A DNA stretch of 64,000 bases from Thermosulfuriphilus ammonigenes (lineage in GTDB: Bacteria > Desulfobacterota > Thermodesulfobacteria > Thermodesulfobacteriales > ST65), in the NCBI RefSeq assembly GCF_011207455.1, contig NZ_CP048877.1, positions 1,542,576 to 1,606,575 of the forward strand, read 5' to 3'. The number at the start of each line of letters is the position of its first letter. Positions within the stretch are counted from its first letter, which is position 1. Positions 27,093-34,810 of this stretch are shown one piece after another. The position numbers and the translations under genes are program-made. The notes beneath the pieces are model-generated. The model was given only the letters and a program-made list of their open reading frames with translations, had not been told where the DNA came from and ran no database searches.

Positions 27093-27287
27093 CTATTCAC
27101 CACCCACGGATTTTAGTTTGTTTTCAATCCATTTTTCTAGAAGTTCTTTTTTAAATCGCCACTGACCAGCGATTTTAAAGGCTGGGATTTCTCCTTTTCT
27201 TGCCATTCTGTAAACTGTATGTTCATCAAGCCTTAAATATTCTGCCACCTCTTTTACGGTCATCAATTTTTCTTCTTTATTGGTCAT
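27093..27287 (-). CDS. Excisionase-like HTH DNA-binding protein (restriction-modification operon)
   Basis: 64 residues with the excisionase-type helix-turn-helix MTVKEVAEYLRLDEHTVYRMA and wing KGEIPAFKIAGQWRFKKE. It heads the restriction-modification gene with a 14-base gap and could act as its controller or as the element's directionality factor. The first 43 codons lie in inverted repeat 2. I prefer the ATG at 27287, preceded by AAAGGAA and GGAGG; an in-frame ATG at 27335 lies within the leader. Confidence 0.85.
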   Translation of the reverse strand: MTNKEEKLMTVKEVAEYLRLDEHTVYRMARKGEIPAFKIAGQWRFKKELLEKWIENKLKSVGGE

Positions 27288-27356
27288 TTCCTTTAAGCCT
27301 CCAAGTTTTGTAATGCTAAGTCTATTTAAATACACTAAAGTTCAACAGCGTCCATA

Positions 27357-27385
27357 ATTATATGGAAAAATTAAGCAAAAGTCAA
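27357..27385 (-). promoter_or_regulatory. Promoter of HTH/restriction-modification operon
   Basis: Same sequence as at 22795-22823, on the minus strand: TTGACT, 17-base spacer, TATAAT. A leader of roughly 65 bases would precede the HTH start. Confidence 0.75.
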
Positions 27386-27680
27386 GCTATACGGGATTTA
27401 TGTTCAAGAAAGAATTCCGATAATACCTTTTTCTTTAGAGATTTTTGTTCTTTTTGCTTCTATTTCCGGCTAAAGCCCCACATAAAAGAAACTCCCAAAA
27501 ACAGGTATCCCAAAGGTGGAAGCAGACTCAGAACACAGACTACGGAAGCCCGAAAGTACTGAAGCCCGAGCACCGAGAGCGCGGGGTGGTGGGGTAAAAC
27601 TTTACTTAAAGATTCTTTCTTTTACATCCGTGAATCTCATTGGGGAAGTCAAAAGGAATGATTAGAAGAATGGAAGGATG

Positions 27681-27688
27681 GGGAGCCA
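27681..27688 (+). other. attR core (GGGAGCCA)
   Basis: Right junction: GGATG-GGGAGCCA-AATGAC. Joining the tRNA side of attL to the bases after 27688 restores a plausible empty attB. Confidence 0.85.
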
Positions 27689-27689
27689 A

Positions 27690-27791
27690 ATGACACGCTG
27701 CACAAAACTCTCTCCTGAGGAAATAGACCAAATATCCTACAATTATTTTGGCCGTCTGGACTTCCTTTCAGTAATAGACGAGCTGCTTTAA
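27690..27791 (+). CDS. Possible 33-residue ORF abutting attR
   Basis: ATG follows GGGGAG by four bases and opens MTRCTKLSPEEIDQISYNYF, ending DFLSVIDELL. No family recognised. The ribosome binding site is partly the attachment core, so before integration the tRNA 3' end would have stood there. It may be the remains of a longer host gene. Confidence 0.3.
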   Translation: MTRCTKLSPEEIDQISYNYFGRLDFLSVIDELL

Positions 27792-27793
27792 GG

Positions 27794-27928
27794 GTGCAGA
27801 AGATCATATTTCTCCTCGGCTGTGAGGTGCTTAAAGACCTCTTTGAAGTATATCTGAAATTGGCCTTGAGGGGCGTGAGGAGGAATGCGGGGAAAGGCCT
27901 TGGAAGCGGGATATGGAATGGAGAGTAA
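27794..27928 (+). CDS. Possible 44-residue ORF, maybe continuation of a broken gene
   Basis: A GTG two bases after the previous stop opens VQKIIFLLGCEVLKDLFEVYL and ends at 27928. It is shifted by one frame from the 33-residue ORF; together they could be a decayed gene. No homology recognised. From 27929 to 28099 I see only a GC-rich imperfect hairpin near 28061-28095 that may end the convergent transcript. Confidence 0.25.
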   Translation: MQKIIFLLGCEVLKDLFEVYLKLALRGVRRNAGKGLGSGIWNGE

Positions 27929-28099
27929 TATAGGGAGCTACCTGATGAGCCCTCAAAGATAGCCGGAAAGAGAGAAGTTACTTACGCCTTCCCAAGGTTT
28001 AGATATGCCCTAAGCGACTGTTTTATGTTCGGATTAATGGTGATTTTTGATTTTGGTTGGCCAGAGGGGGCGGTCTTTTCCGGACTGCCCTCTTTCCTC

Positions 28100-28366
28100 T
28101 TACTCTAAGGGGATGTCTAGGCCGGCCTCTTTTAAGGCGAGCTCACTTGGGCCCTCTTGTTGGCAGCAGGCAACCAGCCTTTCATTGATGGCTATCGCGG
28201 GAGCCCGGCGGATCCCCAGCTCCCGGGCCCTTTGGGCCACCTCGGGGTTATGGAGATCTAACACCCGGATCTCACATGAGGGGCAGGCCATCTGCTTGAC
28301 AAGCTCTACAGTCTCCTGGCATAGGGGACAGCCGGCACTAAAGACTTCAACCTTTCTCTTTTTCAT
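28100..28366 (-). CDS. Small thioredoxin/glutaredoxin-like protein
   Basis: 88 residues with a thioredoxin-like start KKRKVEVFSAGCPLCQETVE, in which CPLC replaces the usual active site, a second CPSC pair and a CC pair near the C-terminus, and the cis-proline segment RRAPAIAI. The start at 28366 has a perfect AAAGGAGG site; the upstream in-frame extension overlaps the previous gene and is rejected. It is the last gene of the MerR-controlled operon, so a role in metal or thiol handling is likely but not proven. Confidence 0.75.
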   Translation of the reverse strand: MKKRKVEVFSAGCPLCQETVELVKQMACPSCEIRVLDLHNPEVAQRARELGIRRAPAIAINERLVACCQQEGPSELALKEAGLDIPLE

Positions 28367-28382
28367 AGGACCTCCTTTAAGT

Positions 28383-28874
28383 TTAGGATTTTTGAATTCT
28401 GGTGGATTTACAGGCTGGACAGGGTGCTTCCTCCCTTTGGACGGGTAAGGCATTCCAGATCGAGGCCATCAGGAGGGAAAATGCACCCAGATAAACAAGC
28501 CAGGTGATATTCAGGGCAAATTTGCCGGCCAAAATCAGGCCTGAGGCCAGAATTCCCAACCAAAGTGGACCATAGCCTCTTCTTTCTTTGGCTTTATAGG
28601 CCAGAGCGCCCATGGCTAGGGCCAGAAAAAAGACGCTTAAGGGAAGGAGGTATCTCTTCTCCAGTATCATCCCTAGTCCGAAGGAACTTAAGACCCCGGC
28701 GTAGGCCGGCAGACAGGCCGGACAAAGCCCCACCGGAAGAAAAGATGCCCCCAGGCCGGGTAAGGCCGCCAGGGGGCTCCACCACCTAATAATGAGCCCC
28801 TGCCGTTTGGGGTTAAGGTTTTCTGGGGTATTAAGGGGGTCTTTAGCAGACCTATTCGGGGGTTGTTTTTTCAT
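28383..28874 (-). CDS. MerC/MerT-like membrane protein
   Basis: About four membrane helices. The first carries FLPVGLCPACLPAYAGVLSS, a Cys pair inside a helix as in mercuric-ion transporters of the MerC/MerT group. A further CPAC pair sits in the C-terminal tail. I placed the start at 28874 because TGGAGGAAAGAG precedes it; it overlaps merR by 23 bases. With a MerR regulator upstream and a multi-cysteine thioredoxin-like protein downstream, uptake or transfer of a soft metal is the natural guess. Confidence 0.65.
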   Translation of the reverse strand: MKKQPPNRSAKDPLNTPENLNPKRQGLIIRWWSPLAALPGLGASFLPVGLCPACLPAYAGVLSSFGLGMILEKRYLLPLSVFFLALAMGALAYKAKERRGYGPLWLGILASGLILAGKFALNITWLVYLGAFSLLMASIWNALPVQREEAPCPACKSTRIQKS

Positions 28875-29274
28875 CTCTTTCCTCCAAGGCCTCAAGTATA
28901 GGGCAATTGTGAAGAGGGCCCTTTCCCTGACAGCTATCGGCTAGCTTCTCCAGGACAGCCTTCATCCGTTTGAGGGCTTCTAGTCGGCCCTCTATGTCTC
29001 TGATCTTGGCCCGGGCCCTTTGGCGTATGTCCTCGCAGGTAGTCTCAGGTGACATACGGAGATCAAGGAGCTCTTTGATCTCCTTAAGAGAAAACCCGAG
29101 CTCTTTGGCCCGCCGAATAAAGCGGATGCGAGCCACGGTTTCCAGGGAATACTGCCGGTAGCCAGAAAGGCTCCGGGGAGGGCTGTCAAGGAGACCCTTT
29201 CGTTCATAAAAACGGATCGTATCCACTCCTACTCCGGCCAATTGGGCTACCTTGCCGATGGTAAGTCTGTCCAT
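28852..29274 (-). CDS. MerR-family metal-responsive regulator
   Basis: The N-terminal winged helix reads LTIGKVAQLAGVGVDTIRFYERKGLL, and a dimerisation helix follows. Three cysteines in the C-terminal half (TTCEDIR, SCQGKG and HNCPIL) match the spacing of the metal-binding cysteines in MerR/ZntR-type proteins. Such regulators bind between an over-long -35/-10 spacer and untwist the promoter when metal binds. A site of that type is present directly upstream (29305-29336). The metal cannot be fixed by reading; mercury is favoured by the MerC-like neighbour. Confidence 0.85.
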   Translation of the reverse strand: MDRLTIGKVAQLAGVGVDTIRFYERKGLLDSPPRSLSGYRQYSLETVARIRFIRRAKELGFSLKEIKELLDLRMSPETTCEDIRQRARAKIRDIEGRLEALKRMKAVLEKLADSCQGKGPLHNCPILEALEERDEKTTPE

Positions 29275-29304
29275 AAAGGCCTTTCCCTTAAAAGCTTGTT
29301 TTTG

Positions 29305-29336
29305 ATCTTACCCCCTGGACCATAGTCCAGGGTCAA
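29305..29336 (-). promoter_or_regulatory. MerR-type promoter and operator
   Basis: On the minus strand TTGACC (29336-29331) and TAAGAT (29310-29305) are 20 bases apart, longer than the usual 17. The spacer holds a perfect dyad CCCTGGAC-TATG-GTCCAGGG (29313-29332). Long spacer plus central dyad is the hallmark of MerR-activated promoters. The regulator starts 31 bases downstream. Confidence 0.85.
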
Positions 29337-29391
29337 GAGAAAAATTAAGGGTAGAGTTTTTTGTGGCTCATTGGGGTGAGGGGAAATACTA

Positions 29392-29446
29392 CCGGCCCTG
29401 AGCAGGGCCGGGAAAGGAGTGAGGCACGCCTCTTGTAGGCGTGCCT
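29392..29446 (-). terminator. Two tandem hairpins after the HEIGH protein gene
   Basis: Hairpin AGGCACGCC/GGCGTGCCT with a seven-base loop (29422-29446) and hairpin CCGGCCCT/AGGGCCGG with a four-base loop (29392-29411). They follow the stop at 29460. Neither has a strong U-tract, so the terminator role is only probable. Confidence 0.5.
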
Positions 29447-29459
29447 TGTGGCTATCATC

Positions 29460-30167
29460 CTAACAGGGCATGGGAAGACCACGTTGCATTCGGAGCTTTA
29501 GGAGCTCCCTTAAGGCAAACTGGTCAGCCAGCCATTCCACTTTGGCCTTAAGCTTAGCTAGGTCACGGCGACGTTTGGCCGAGCGACGTCCGCCAGAGAG
29601 GGCGTGGCTGACGAAAAGTCGATAGAAGCAAAGGTTGCCAGCCTTGGGAGTGTGGCCGATCTCATGAAGGAAAAGGAAGGTCTGAACTTCGGTGGGGTGG
29701 ATTCGGACCCCTAACTCTTCAGAGAGTTTTTCGGCCACCCGTCTCTTATCTATATGGGGGTTGAGGAATACATTGTAGCCAAACTTCCCAGGAATATCCG
29801 AGGGGGTGGTGCAGGCCAATTTACCAGGCCCCCAGCTAAGATCCTCCTGATCCCCCTCAAGGCCAATGTAGTTAATATCATAGGCTTTGGCATAGTTGAT
29901 CATGAGGTCAATATCCAAGAGTTTGCGGAAGCGTTCTAGTTTCTCCCGAAATTCGATAAGCTCATCCACAAAAAAGCCGGAGAACTTGGTCCGGATTGTA
30001 GTCCGCACTAATCCAAAAATAGGCATATAAAGAGAAAGTACCTCGGCTCCATCCCGTACCTGGACGGCCTTAAAGCGTAAAAGGTAGTAGCTGGTGATAA
30101 GCCCGCTTAGAAAACCCAGAAAAAACAATAATGCTACCCACGGAATCCAGCTCGGCAAATGGAACAT
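29460..30167 (-). CDS. Membrane-anchored protein with HExxH motif
   Basis: 235 residues. One N-terminal membrane helix (WIPWVALLFFLGFLSGLITS) anchors a soluble domain. The segment FLFLHEIGHTPKAGNL contains HEIGH, the zinc-binding HExxH of metallopeptidases; the third ligand cannot be assigned. No signal peptidase site is evident. The gene lies 36 bases after tyrA. I do not recognise the family; protease activity is a motif-based inference. Confidence 0.6.
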   Translation of the reverse strand: MFHLPSWIPWVALLFFLGFLSGLITSYYLLRFKAVQVRDGAEVLSLYMPIFGLVRTTIRTKFSGFFVDELIEFREKLERFRKLLDIDLMINYAKAYDINYIGLEGDQEDLSWGPGKLACTTPSDIPGKFGYNVFLNPHIDKRRVAEKLSEELGVRIHPTEVQTFLFLHEIGHTPKAGNLCFYRLFVSHALSGGRRSAKRRRDLAKLKAKVEWLADQFALRELLKLRMQRGLPMPC

Positions 30168-30203
30168 GGCCTATTCCTCCTTGAACAGAGCCTTAACCTC
30201 CCT

Positions 30204-30995
30204 TTACTTTGCTTTTCGGATCTTTTGGCCCAGGGTTTGAACCTCAGTGAAAAGCTGGACAAATTCTTCCTCCCGACGTTCTTGGGCAATCTCCTTGAGC
30301 TTGGAGACTGCCCGGGCAAAGGCCTCCCGGATCTGATCGCCGGCAGGGTTGTCAAATTGGATGGCTGCATAAAGATGCGGATCTTGGTCGGCTAGTCGCG
30401 AGAGAATGTTGAGCTGGCGAATGAAGCTAGGAGTGGCCAAATTGACCAGACGCTGAGGGTCAAGACCCTGGCGATTAATTACCTCCCCGAGGGCCAGAAG
30501 AATAAAGTGATTCAGGACTTGGATTACAGCCATAAGCTGGTCATGCTCTTCGGGGCTAATAACCACCGTCTCTGCCCCTTGGGTGTCTAGAAAATCCTTG
30601 AACCAATTGAACCAGCCGTTCCCACGAGCCGGACAAAGGGCCACCCTTTGGCCAACGATGGAATTCTCACCGGGTCCGAAAAGGGGATGGGCGCCTACCA
30701 CTTGGCAGGTGGTTTCCCGAAGCATAACAGCCACCTGTCGGGCCTTAAGAGAGCAAAGGTCGATAAGGCCGGCCTCTGGAGGCATAAGAGGCCCGACCTG
30801 GATAACTACCTCCTCAAAACGTTCCATCGGAACGGCCAGAAAGACCACCGGACATTGTCTGGCCAGATCTTGATTACTCAAGGGAGTGCCAAGATCAGAG
30901 ATTTCCACCTGATAGCCTGCCCTCTTGAAAAGGTTGGCAAACCAGCGGCCCATTCTTCCTCGACCACCTACTATACCAATACGTTCCGGCCTCAT
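30204..30995 (-). CDS. tyrA: Prephenate dehydrogenase-like protein
   Basis: A Rossmann fold begins [20 protein letters not shown] and the prephenate-binding segment [16 protein letters not shown] follows. The enzyme oxidises prephenate to 4-hydroxyphenylpyruvate for tyrosine. I take the ATG at 30995, which overlaps the aroC stop (ATGA) and fits the family N-terminus. The pairing with aroC supports an aromatic amino-acid role. At 263 residues it is on the short side and has no ACT domain. Confidence 0.85.
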   Translation of the reverse strand: MRPERIGIVGGRGRMGRWFANLFKRAGYQVEISDLGTPLSNQDLARQCPVVFLAVPMERFEEVVIQVGPLMPPEAGLIDLCSLKARQVAVMLRETTCQVVGAHPLFGPGENSIVGQRVALCPARGNGWFNWFKDFLDTQGAETVVISPEEHDQLMAVIQVLNHFILLALGEVINRQGLDPQRLVNLATPSFIRQLNILSRLADQDPHLYAAIQFDNPAGDQIREAFARAVSKLKEIAQERREEEFVQLFTEVQTLGQKIRKAK

Positions 30996-32053
30996 ATCCA
31001 GCCCTCTATGGCCCGTTGCCGGAGGAGATGATCGGCCAAAACCAGGCGAACCATGGCCTGACATACCGGTACGATTCGAGGGATGGCAGAGGCATCGTGT
31101 CGGCCGCCAACTGTGATCTTCCGGGGGGTACCATGTATGTCGATGGTATCTTGTTCTTGGGCTATGGAAGGAATGGGTTTTACCGCCACGCGACAGATGA
31201 TTTCATCTCCATTAGAGATTCCCGCCAGAATCCCTCCGGCGTGATTGCTTCTGAATCCTTCGGGGGTGATGGGATCGTTATGTTCAGAACCAAGCATTTC
31301 AGCAGCAGCAAAACCTGAGCCTATCTCTACTCCCTTTATTGCTCCAATACTCATCAGGGCCCGGGCTAATTCGGCATCCAGTTTATCAAAGACCGGCTCT
31401 CCCAGACCAGCTGGCACTCCTTGGGCAATGATTTCCACAACTCCCCCGATGGAATCTCCTTGGGCCCTTACCTCGGCTACTCTGGCCTCCATAGCGGGCA
31501 ATGCCTCGGGGTCAGGGCAAAAGAGAGGATTTTGATAGATAAAAGAAAGATCTTTTCTCCGGGCCCTTACCCCTCCCAAGGCCAGGGTATAAGCTATGAC
31601 TTTGATTCCCGACAGATCAAGAATCTTCTGGGCCACGGCTCCGGCAGCCACTCGAGCGGCGGTCTCTCGACCACTGGAGCGACCTCCGCCCCGGTGATCT
31701 CGGTGGCCATATTTTCGGTAATAGGTGATGTCTCCATGGCCAGGCCGGAAGACATCTTTGAGGTGATCGTAGGCCCCAGGGCGGGCATCTTTGTTATAGA
31801 TGATGAGGGAGATGGGGCAACCTGTGGTCAGGCCCTCAAAGACTCCCGAGAGGATCTCCACCCGGTCGGGCTCCTTTCGAGGGCTTTCAACCAGAGATTT
31901 ACCCGGCCTCCGCCGATCAAGCTCCACCTGAATATCTTCTTCCCTTAGGGGGATTCGGGGGGGACAACCGTCTATGACCACACCCAGAGCCGGGCCATGG
32001 GATTCTCCCCAGGTGGTAATGCGAAAGACCTGACCAAAAGAATTTCCTGGCAT
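30992..32053 (-). CDS. aroC: Chorismate synthase
   Basis: Chorismate synthase removes phosphate from EPSP using reduced FMN. Signatures are [21 protein letters not shown] at the N-terminus, [21 protein letters not shown], and GGISNG-like loops ([14 protein letters not shown]). The start is placed at 32053, giving the common MxGNSFG start. It is followed by tyrA with a four-base overlap, and prfB lies 32 bases upstream. Confidence 0.96.
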   Translation of the reverse strand: MPGNSFGQVFRITTWGESHGPALGVVIDGCPPRIPLREEDIQVELDRRRPGKSLVESPRKEPDRVEILSGVFEGLTTGCPISLIIYNKDARPGAYDHLKDVFRPGHGDITYYRKYGHRDHRGGGRSSGRETAARVAAGAVAQKILDLSGIKVIAYTLALGGVRARRKDLSFIYQNPLFCPDPEALPAMEARVAEVRAQGDSIGGVVEIIAQGVPAGLGEPVFDKLDAELARALMSIGAIKGVEIGSGFAAAEMLGSEHNDPITPEGFRSNHAGGILAGISNGDEIICRVAVKPIPSIAQEQDTIDIHGTPRKITVGGRHDASAIPRIVPVCQAMVRLVLADHLLRQRAIEGWI

Positions 32054-32085
32054 AAGCGGAATATAACTCAATCTAGCCGTAGTCT

Positions 32086-33196
32086 CTAGGCGGCCCTGTC
32101 TTTGGAGACCAGATAGGCCTTGATAAAGGGATCAAGATCTCCGTCAAGCACGGCCGCCACGTTGCCAATTTCCACCCCGGTGCGGTGGTCCTTAATCAGT
32201 CGGTAGGGGTGAAGAACGTAAGAACGAATCTGACTGCCCCAAGCAATTTCTTTCTTTTCTCCCTGAAGCCTTTGACGTTCCTCTTCCCGTTTTTTTCTTT
32301 CTAATTCATAGAGACGGGCCCGGAGGATCTTAAGGGCAATAGCCTTGTTGCGGTGCTGGCTACGTTCGTTCTGACACTGAACGACAATTCCTGTAGGGAT
32401 GTGGGTAATTCGGACGGCAGACTCTACCTTATTGACATGCTGACCTCCAGCCCCACTGGCCCTAAAGGTCTCGATGCGAAGATCCTTTTCGTTAAGGTCT
32501 ATATGGATATCCTCGGCAATCTCCGGTATCACGGAGACGGAGGCGAAAGAGGTGTGCCTTTTGTGGGCCGTGTCGAAGGGAGAAAGGCGTACCAACCGAT
32601 GGATACCCGATTCCCCCTTGAGATGGCCATAGGCATAAGGGCCCTCGACGATGAAAGTCACACTCTTTATTCCGGCCTCCTCTCCCGGCAGAAGGTCGAT
32701 GATCTTTGTCCTATAGCCTCTTCTTTCGGCCCAGCGAAGATACATTCTCAGGAGCATCTCGGCCCAGTCTTGGGCCTCCGTACCCCCGGCCCCGGCATGG
32801 ATGGTGACAATGGCATTGTTGCGATCCGCTGGATCGGCCAGGAATTGCTTGAGTTCCTGTTGGGAGACCTTCTTTTTAAGAAGACCTATCTGTTGCCGGA
32901 CTTCTTCAAGGGCCCCTTCATCCTTTTCTTCGCGGGCCAATTCAAGCAGTGTCCAGGCATCGTCAAACTCTTGATTTAACTCCTGCCATTCAGATAGTTG
33001 TTCCTGGAGGGAAGCCCTTTCTTTAAGGATATCCTTGGCCTCTGGGCGTTCCCAGAAGCCTTCTTTGATGAGTTCCTGCTCCAGTTCCTGAAGGCGTTTT
33101 TCTTTGCTCGCCGGATCAAAGATACCTCCTTAGGAGATCTAGGCGTCCTTTAAGGGATTCAAGCTCTGCTCGAAGCTCTGCCGGATGTAAGGTCAT
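32086..33196 (-). CDS. prfB: Peptide chain release factor 2, programmed +1 frameshift
   Basis: RF2 reads UGA and UAA stop codons. The main frame holds the SPF anticodon-like motif ([14 protein letters not shown]) and the catalytic GGQ ([12 protein letters not shown]). The gene truly starts with ATG at 33196 after GAGGGATAT; after 26 codons an in-frame UGA (33118-33116) must be passed by a +1 shift. The site AGGAGGTATCTTTGA, with an internal Shine-Dalgarno and CUU-UGA, is the classic prfB autoregulatory signal. Calling only the open frame from 32940 would miss about 85 residues. Confidence 0.96.
33116..33130 (-). promoter_or_regulatory. prfB programmed frameshift site
   Basis: Minus-strand AGGAGG-TAT-CTT-TGA. 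The internal Shine-Dalgarno sits at the same spacing as in E. coli prfB, and the UGA is followed by U instead of C. Low RF2 favours the shift, giving autogenous control. Confidence 0.93.
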
Positions 33197-33274
33197 GAGT
33201 ATATCCCTCCTCTGTAAGAATTTTGGGTTTTATCGTTCTTTTCTATGGTCGGGGCTCTAAAACTCTTCTTGGGC

Positions 33275-34810
33275 CTATTCTAACCTTTTAGAAAGGCCCT
33301 TCAAGCCGATGGCCTCCAGGGCCAGGAGGCCCAAAACTATCATGACCATAGCCAGACATGTTCGGGGGAGAAGCGGGCCTAATTGAAGGTAGATGGTCGC
33401 CGGTTGTGGAGAAGGGAGGTTTACTATCTGATACCAACTCTCTTCTAATGGCCCCCGGGACAGGATTCGACCGTAAGGGTCAATGAGGCCTGAGATCCCG
33501 GTGTTGGCTATCCTGATCAGGGGCAGACCGGTTTCAGCCGTCCGGATACGGGCCAGAGCGAAATGTTGCCATGGACCAGCCGAGCGGCCGAACCAGGCAT
33601 CATTGGTGAGGTTGATTAATACCTTGGCTCCTCTTAAAGCCTCCCGCCGGGCAAGTTCTGGGAATATGGCTTCAAAGCAGATAAGCACTCCCATCCTTGG
33701 GCCAGACCAAGCAAGGGGGTGGTCCAGGGGGCCGGGTCGGTAATCCCCGCTAGGTCCTACTAGTTTGCGGAGAAAGGGTATGCGACCTCCACCGGGAACA
33801 TACTCGCCAAAGGGAACCAGGTGTTGTTTGTCGTAGCGGTCGATGATTTTCCCCTCTGGGGAGACCAAGAAGGCACTGTTGTGGTAGGAAAGGCCCTCGG
33901 GGCCAAGGGTCGCTATGGGAGCTCCGAATAGAAGATAGACGTCGAGTTGTTTGGCTATGGAGAGTACTTCCTTCCCTAGCCCTTCTTCAGGGTGAAAGAT
34001 AAAAGGTGTAGCGGTCTCTGGCCAGATGATAAGCTGAGCCCCCTTTTGGACCGCTTGTTTGCTGAGATTTTCGTATATCCTTAATGTCTCTCTTTGAAAT
34101 GCCGGATCCCATTTTTTGTCTTGGCTGATGTTGGCCTGGATGATGCCCACTTTAAGGCCCAGAAATTCTACCGGAGCCTTAAGTTTTGTTTGACCATAAC
34201 CCAGGGCTAAGATGGGTAAAAGGAGCCCCAGGAAGGCCCCGACTAAGGCCGGCGGTTTAAAGCCTCGGCGAAGGAGGAGGTAAAAGGCGGCATTAGTGGA
34301 GACAATGAGGAAGGTGATTCCCCAGGGGCCGGTAAGACGACTTGAGACAGTGATGGCCGGCCAGGGAGCTTGACTGGCCCAGAGGCTACCCCACGGAAAG
34401 CCGCTAAGGGCCTTCTCCCGCAGATATTCTAATCCGACAAAAAGGGCCGCTGAGAGAAAGGGGTAAAAAATCAGATACCAGCCTGTAAGACGCCGCTGGA
34501 GATAGCTTAGGGCTAAAGACCAGATGGCGAAGTATCCTCCCAAATAGAGGCTAAGGAGTCCTATTAGCCCCAGGGCTCCAGGGAGGGGGACAAAACCGTA
34601 GTAGTTTAAGACGTGAATTAGCCAGTAAAGGAGGCCCGTGAAAAAGACGGTCCCTGACAGGAGAGCGTATTTAGCCGCCTCCTGGGCCGGTAATTCGCAA
34701 AGGATCATCAGGGGTACCAGAGCGCCCCAGGCTAAAGGATAATAGCCGAACTTGGGGTAAGAAAGAAGGAGCAGCCCGGCCGAGACCAGGGCCAAAAGAA
34801 GGGGTATCAT
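33275..34810 (-). CDS. lnt: Apolipoprotein N-acyltransferase
   Basis: About six N-terminal membrane helices are followed by a nitrilase-type periplasmic domain. Catalytic Glu is in IIWPETATPF, and the Cys nucleophile is in VLICFEAIFPE. Lnt adds the third acyl chain to outer-membrane lipoproteins, so the organism is Gram-negative. Length of 511 residues is typical. It starts at the stop of the CorC-like gene, a common pairing. Confidence 0.95.
   Translation of the reverse strand: MIPLLLALVSAGLLLLSYPKFGYYPLAWGALVPLMILCELPAQEAAKYALLSGTVFFTGLLYWLIHVLNYYGFVPLPGALGLIGLLSLYLGGYFAIWSLALSYLQRRLTGWYLIFYPFLSAALFVGLEYLREKALSGFPWGSLWASQAPWPAITVSSRLTGPWGITFLIVSTNAAFYLLLRRGFKPPALVGAFLGLLLPILALGYGQTKLKAPVEFLGLKVGIIQANISQDKKWDPAFQRETLRIYENLSKQAVQKGAQLIIWPETATPFIFHPEEGLGKEVLSIAKQLDVYLLFGAPIATLGPEGLSYHNSAFLVSPEGKIIDRYDKQHLVPFGEYVPGGGRIPFLRKLVGPSGDYRPGPLDHPLAWSGPRMGVLICFEAIFPELARREALRGAKVLINLTNDAWFGRSAGPWQHFALARIRTAETGLPLIRIANTGISGLIDPYGRILSRGPLEESWYQIVNLPSPQPATIYLQLGPLLPRTCLAMVMIVLGLLALEAIGLKGLSKRLE

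Larger units (their letters stand above)
18551..27688. mobile_element. Serine-recombinase integrative element with two internal inverted-repeat pairs
   Basis: The element lies between two direct copies of GGGAGCCA (18551-18558, the tRNA-Asn 3' end, and 27681-27688). It is clearly richer in A+T than the host genes on both sides. Cargo on the minus strand: HTH gene and Type IIG restriction-modification enzyme; HTH gene, OLD nuclease and serine recombinase. An inverted copy of the joined element ends occupies 22257-23021. The excised circle would be 9130 bp. The serine recombinase, the tRNA 3' end target and the cargo of two defence-type enzymes make it an integrative defence element; current mobility is inferred. 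Confidence 0.88.
27159..27688 (-). repeat. Inverted repeat 2, right copy
   Basis: Reverse complement of 22492-23021, at the right end of the element. Here the HTH gene in the repeat is intact because it continues beyond the repeat edge to 27093. Confidence 0.95.

Noticed and set aside
27159-27688. CRISPR or insertion-sequence explanation for the repeats
   Set aside because: There are only two copies of each repeat, long and inverted, no spacers, no transposase and no short terminal repeats with target duplications of IS type.
32086-32940. prfB called as a gene starting at 32940
   Set aside because: The upstream frame and classic frameshift signal show that the true start is 33196.
32353-32979. 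208-residue frame opposite prfB
   Set aside because: Shadow of a certain gene.
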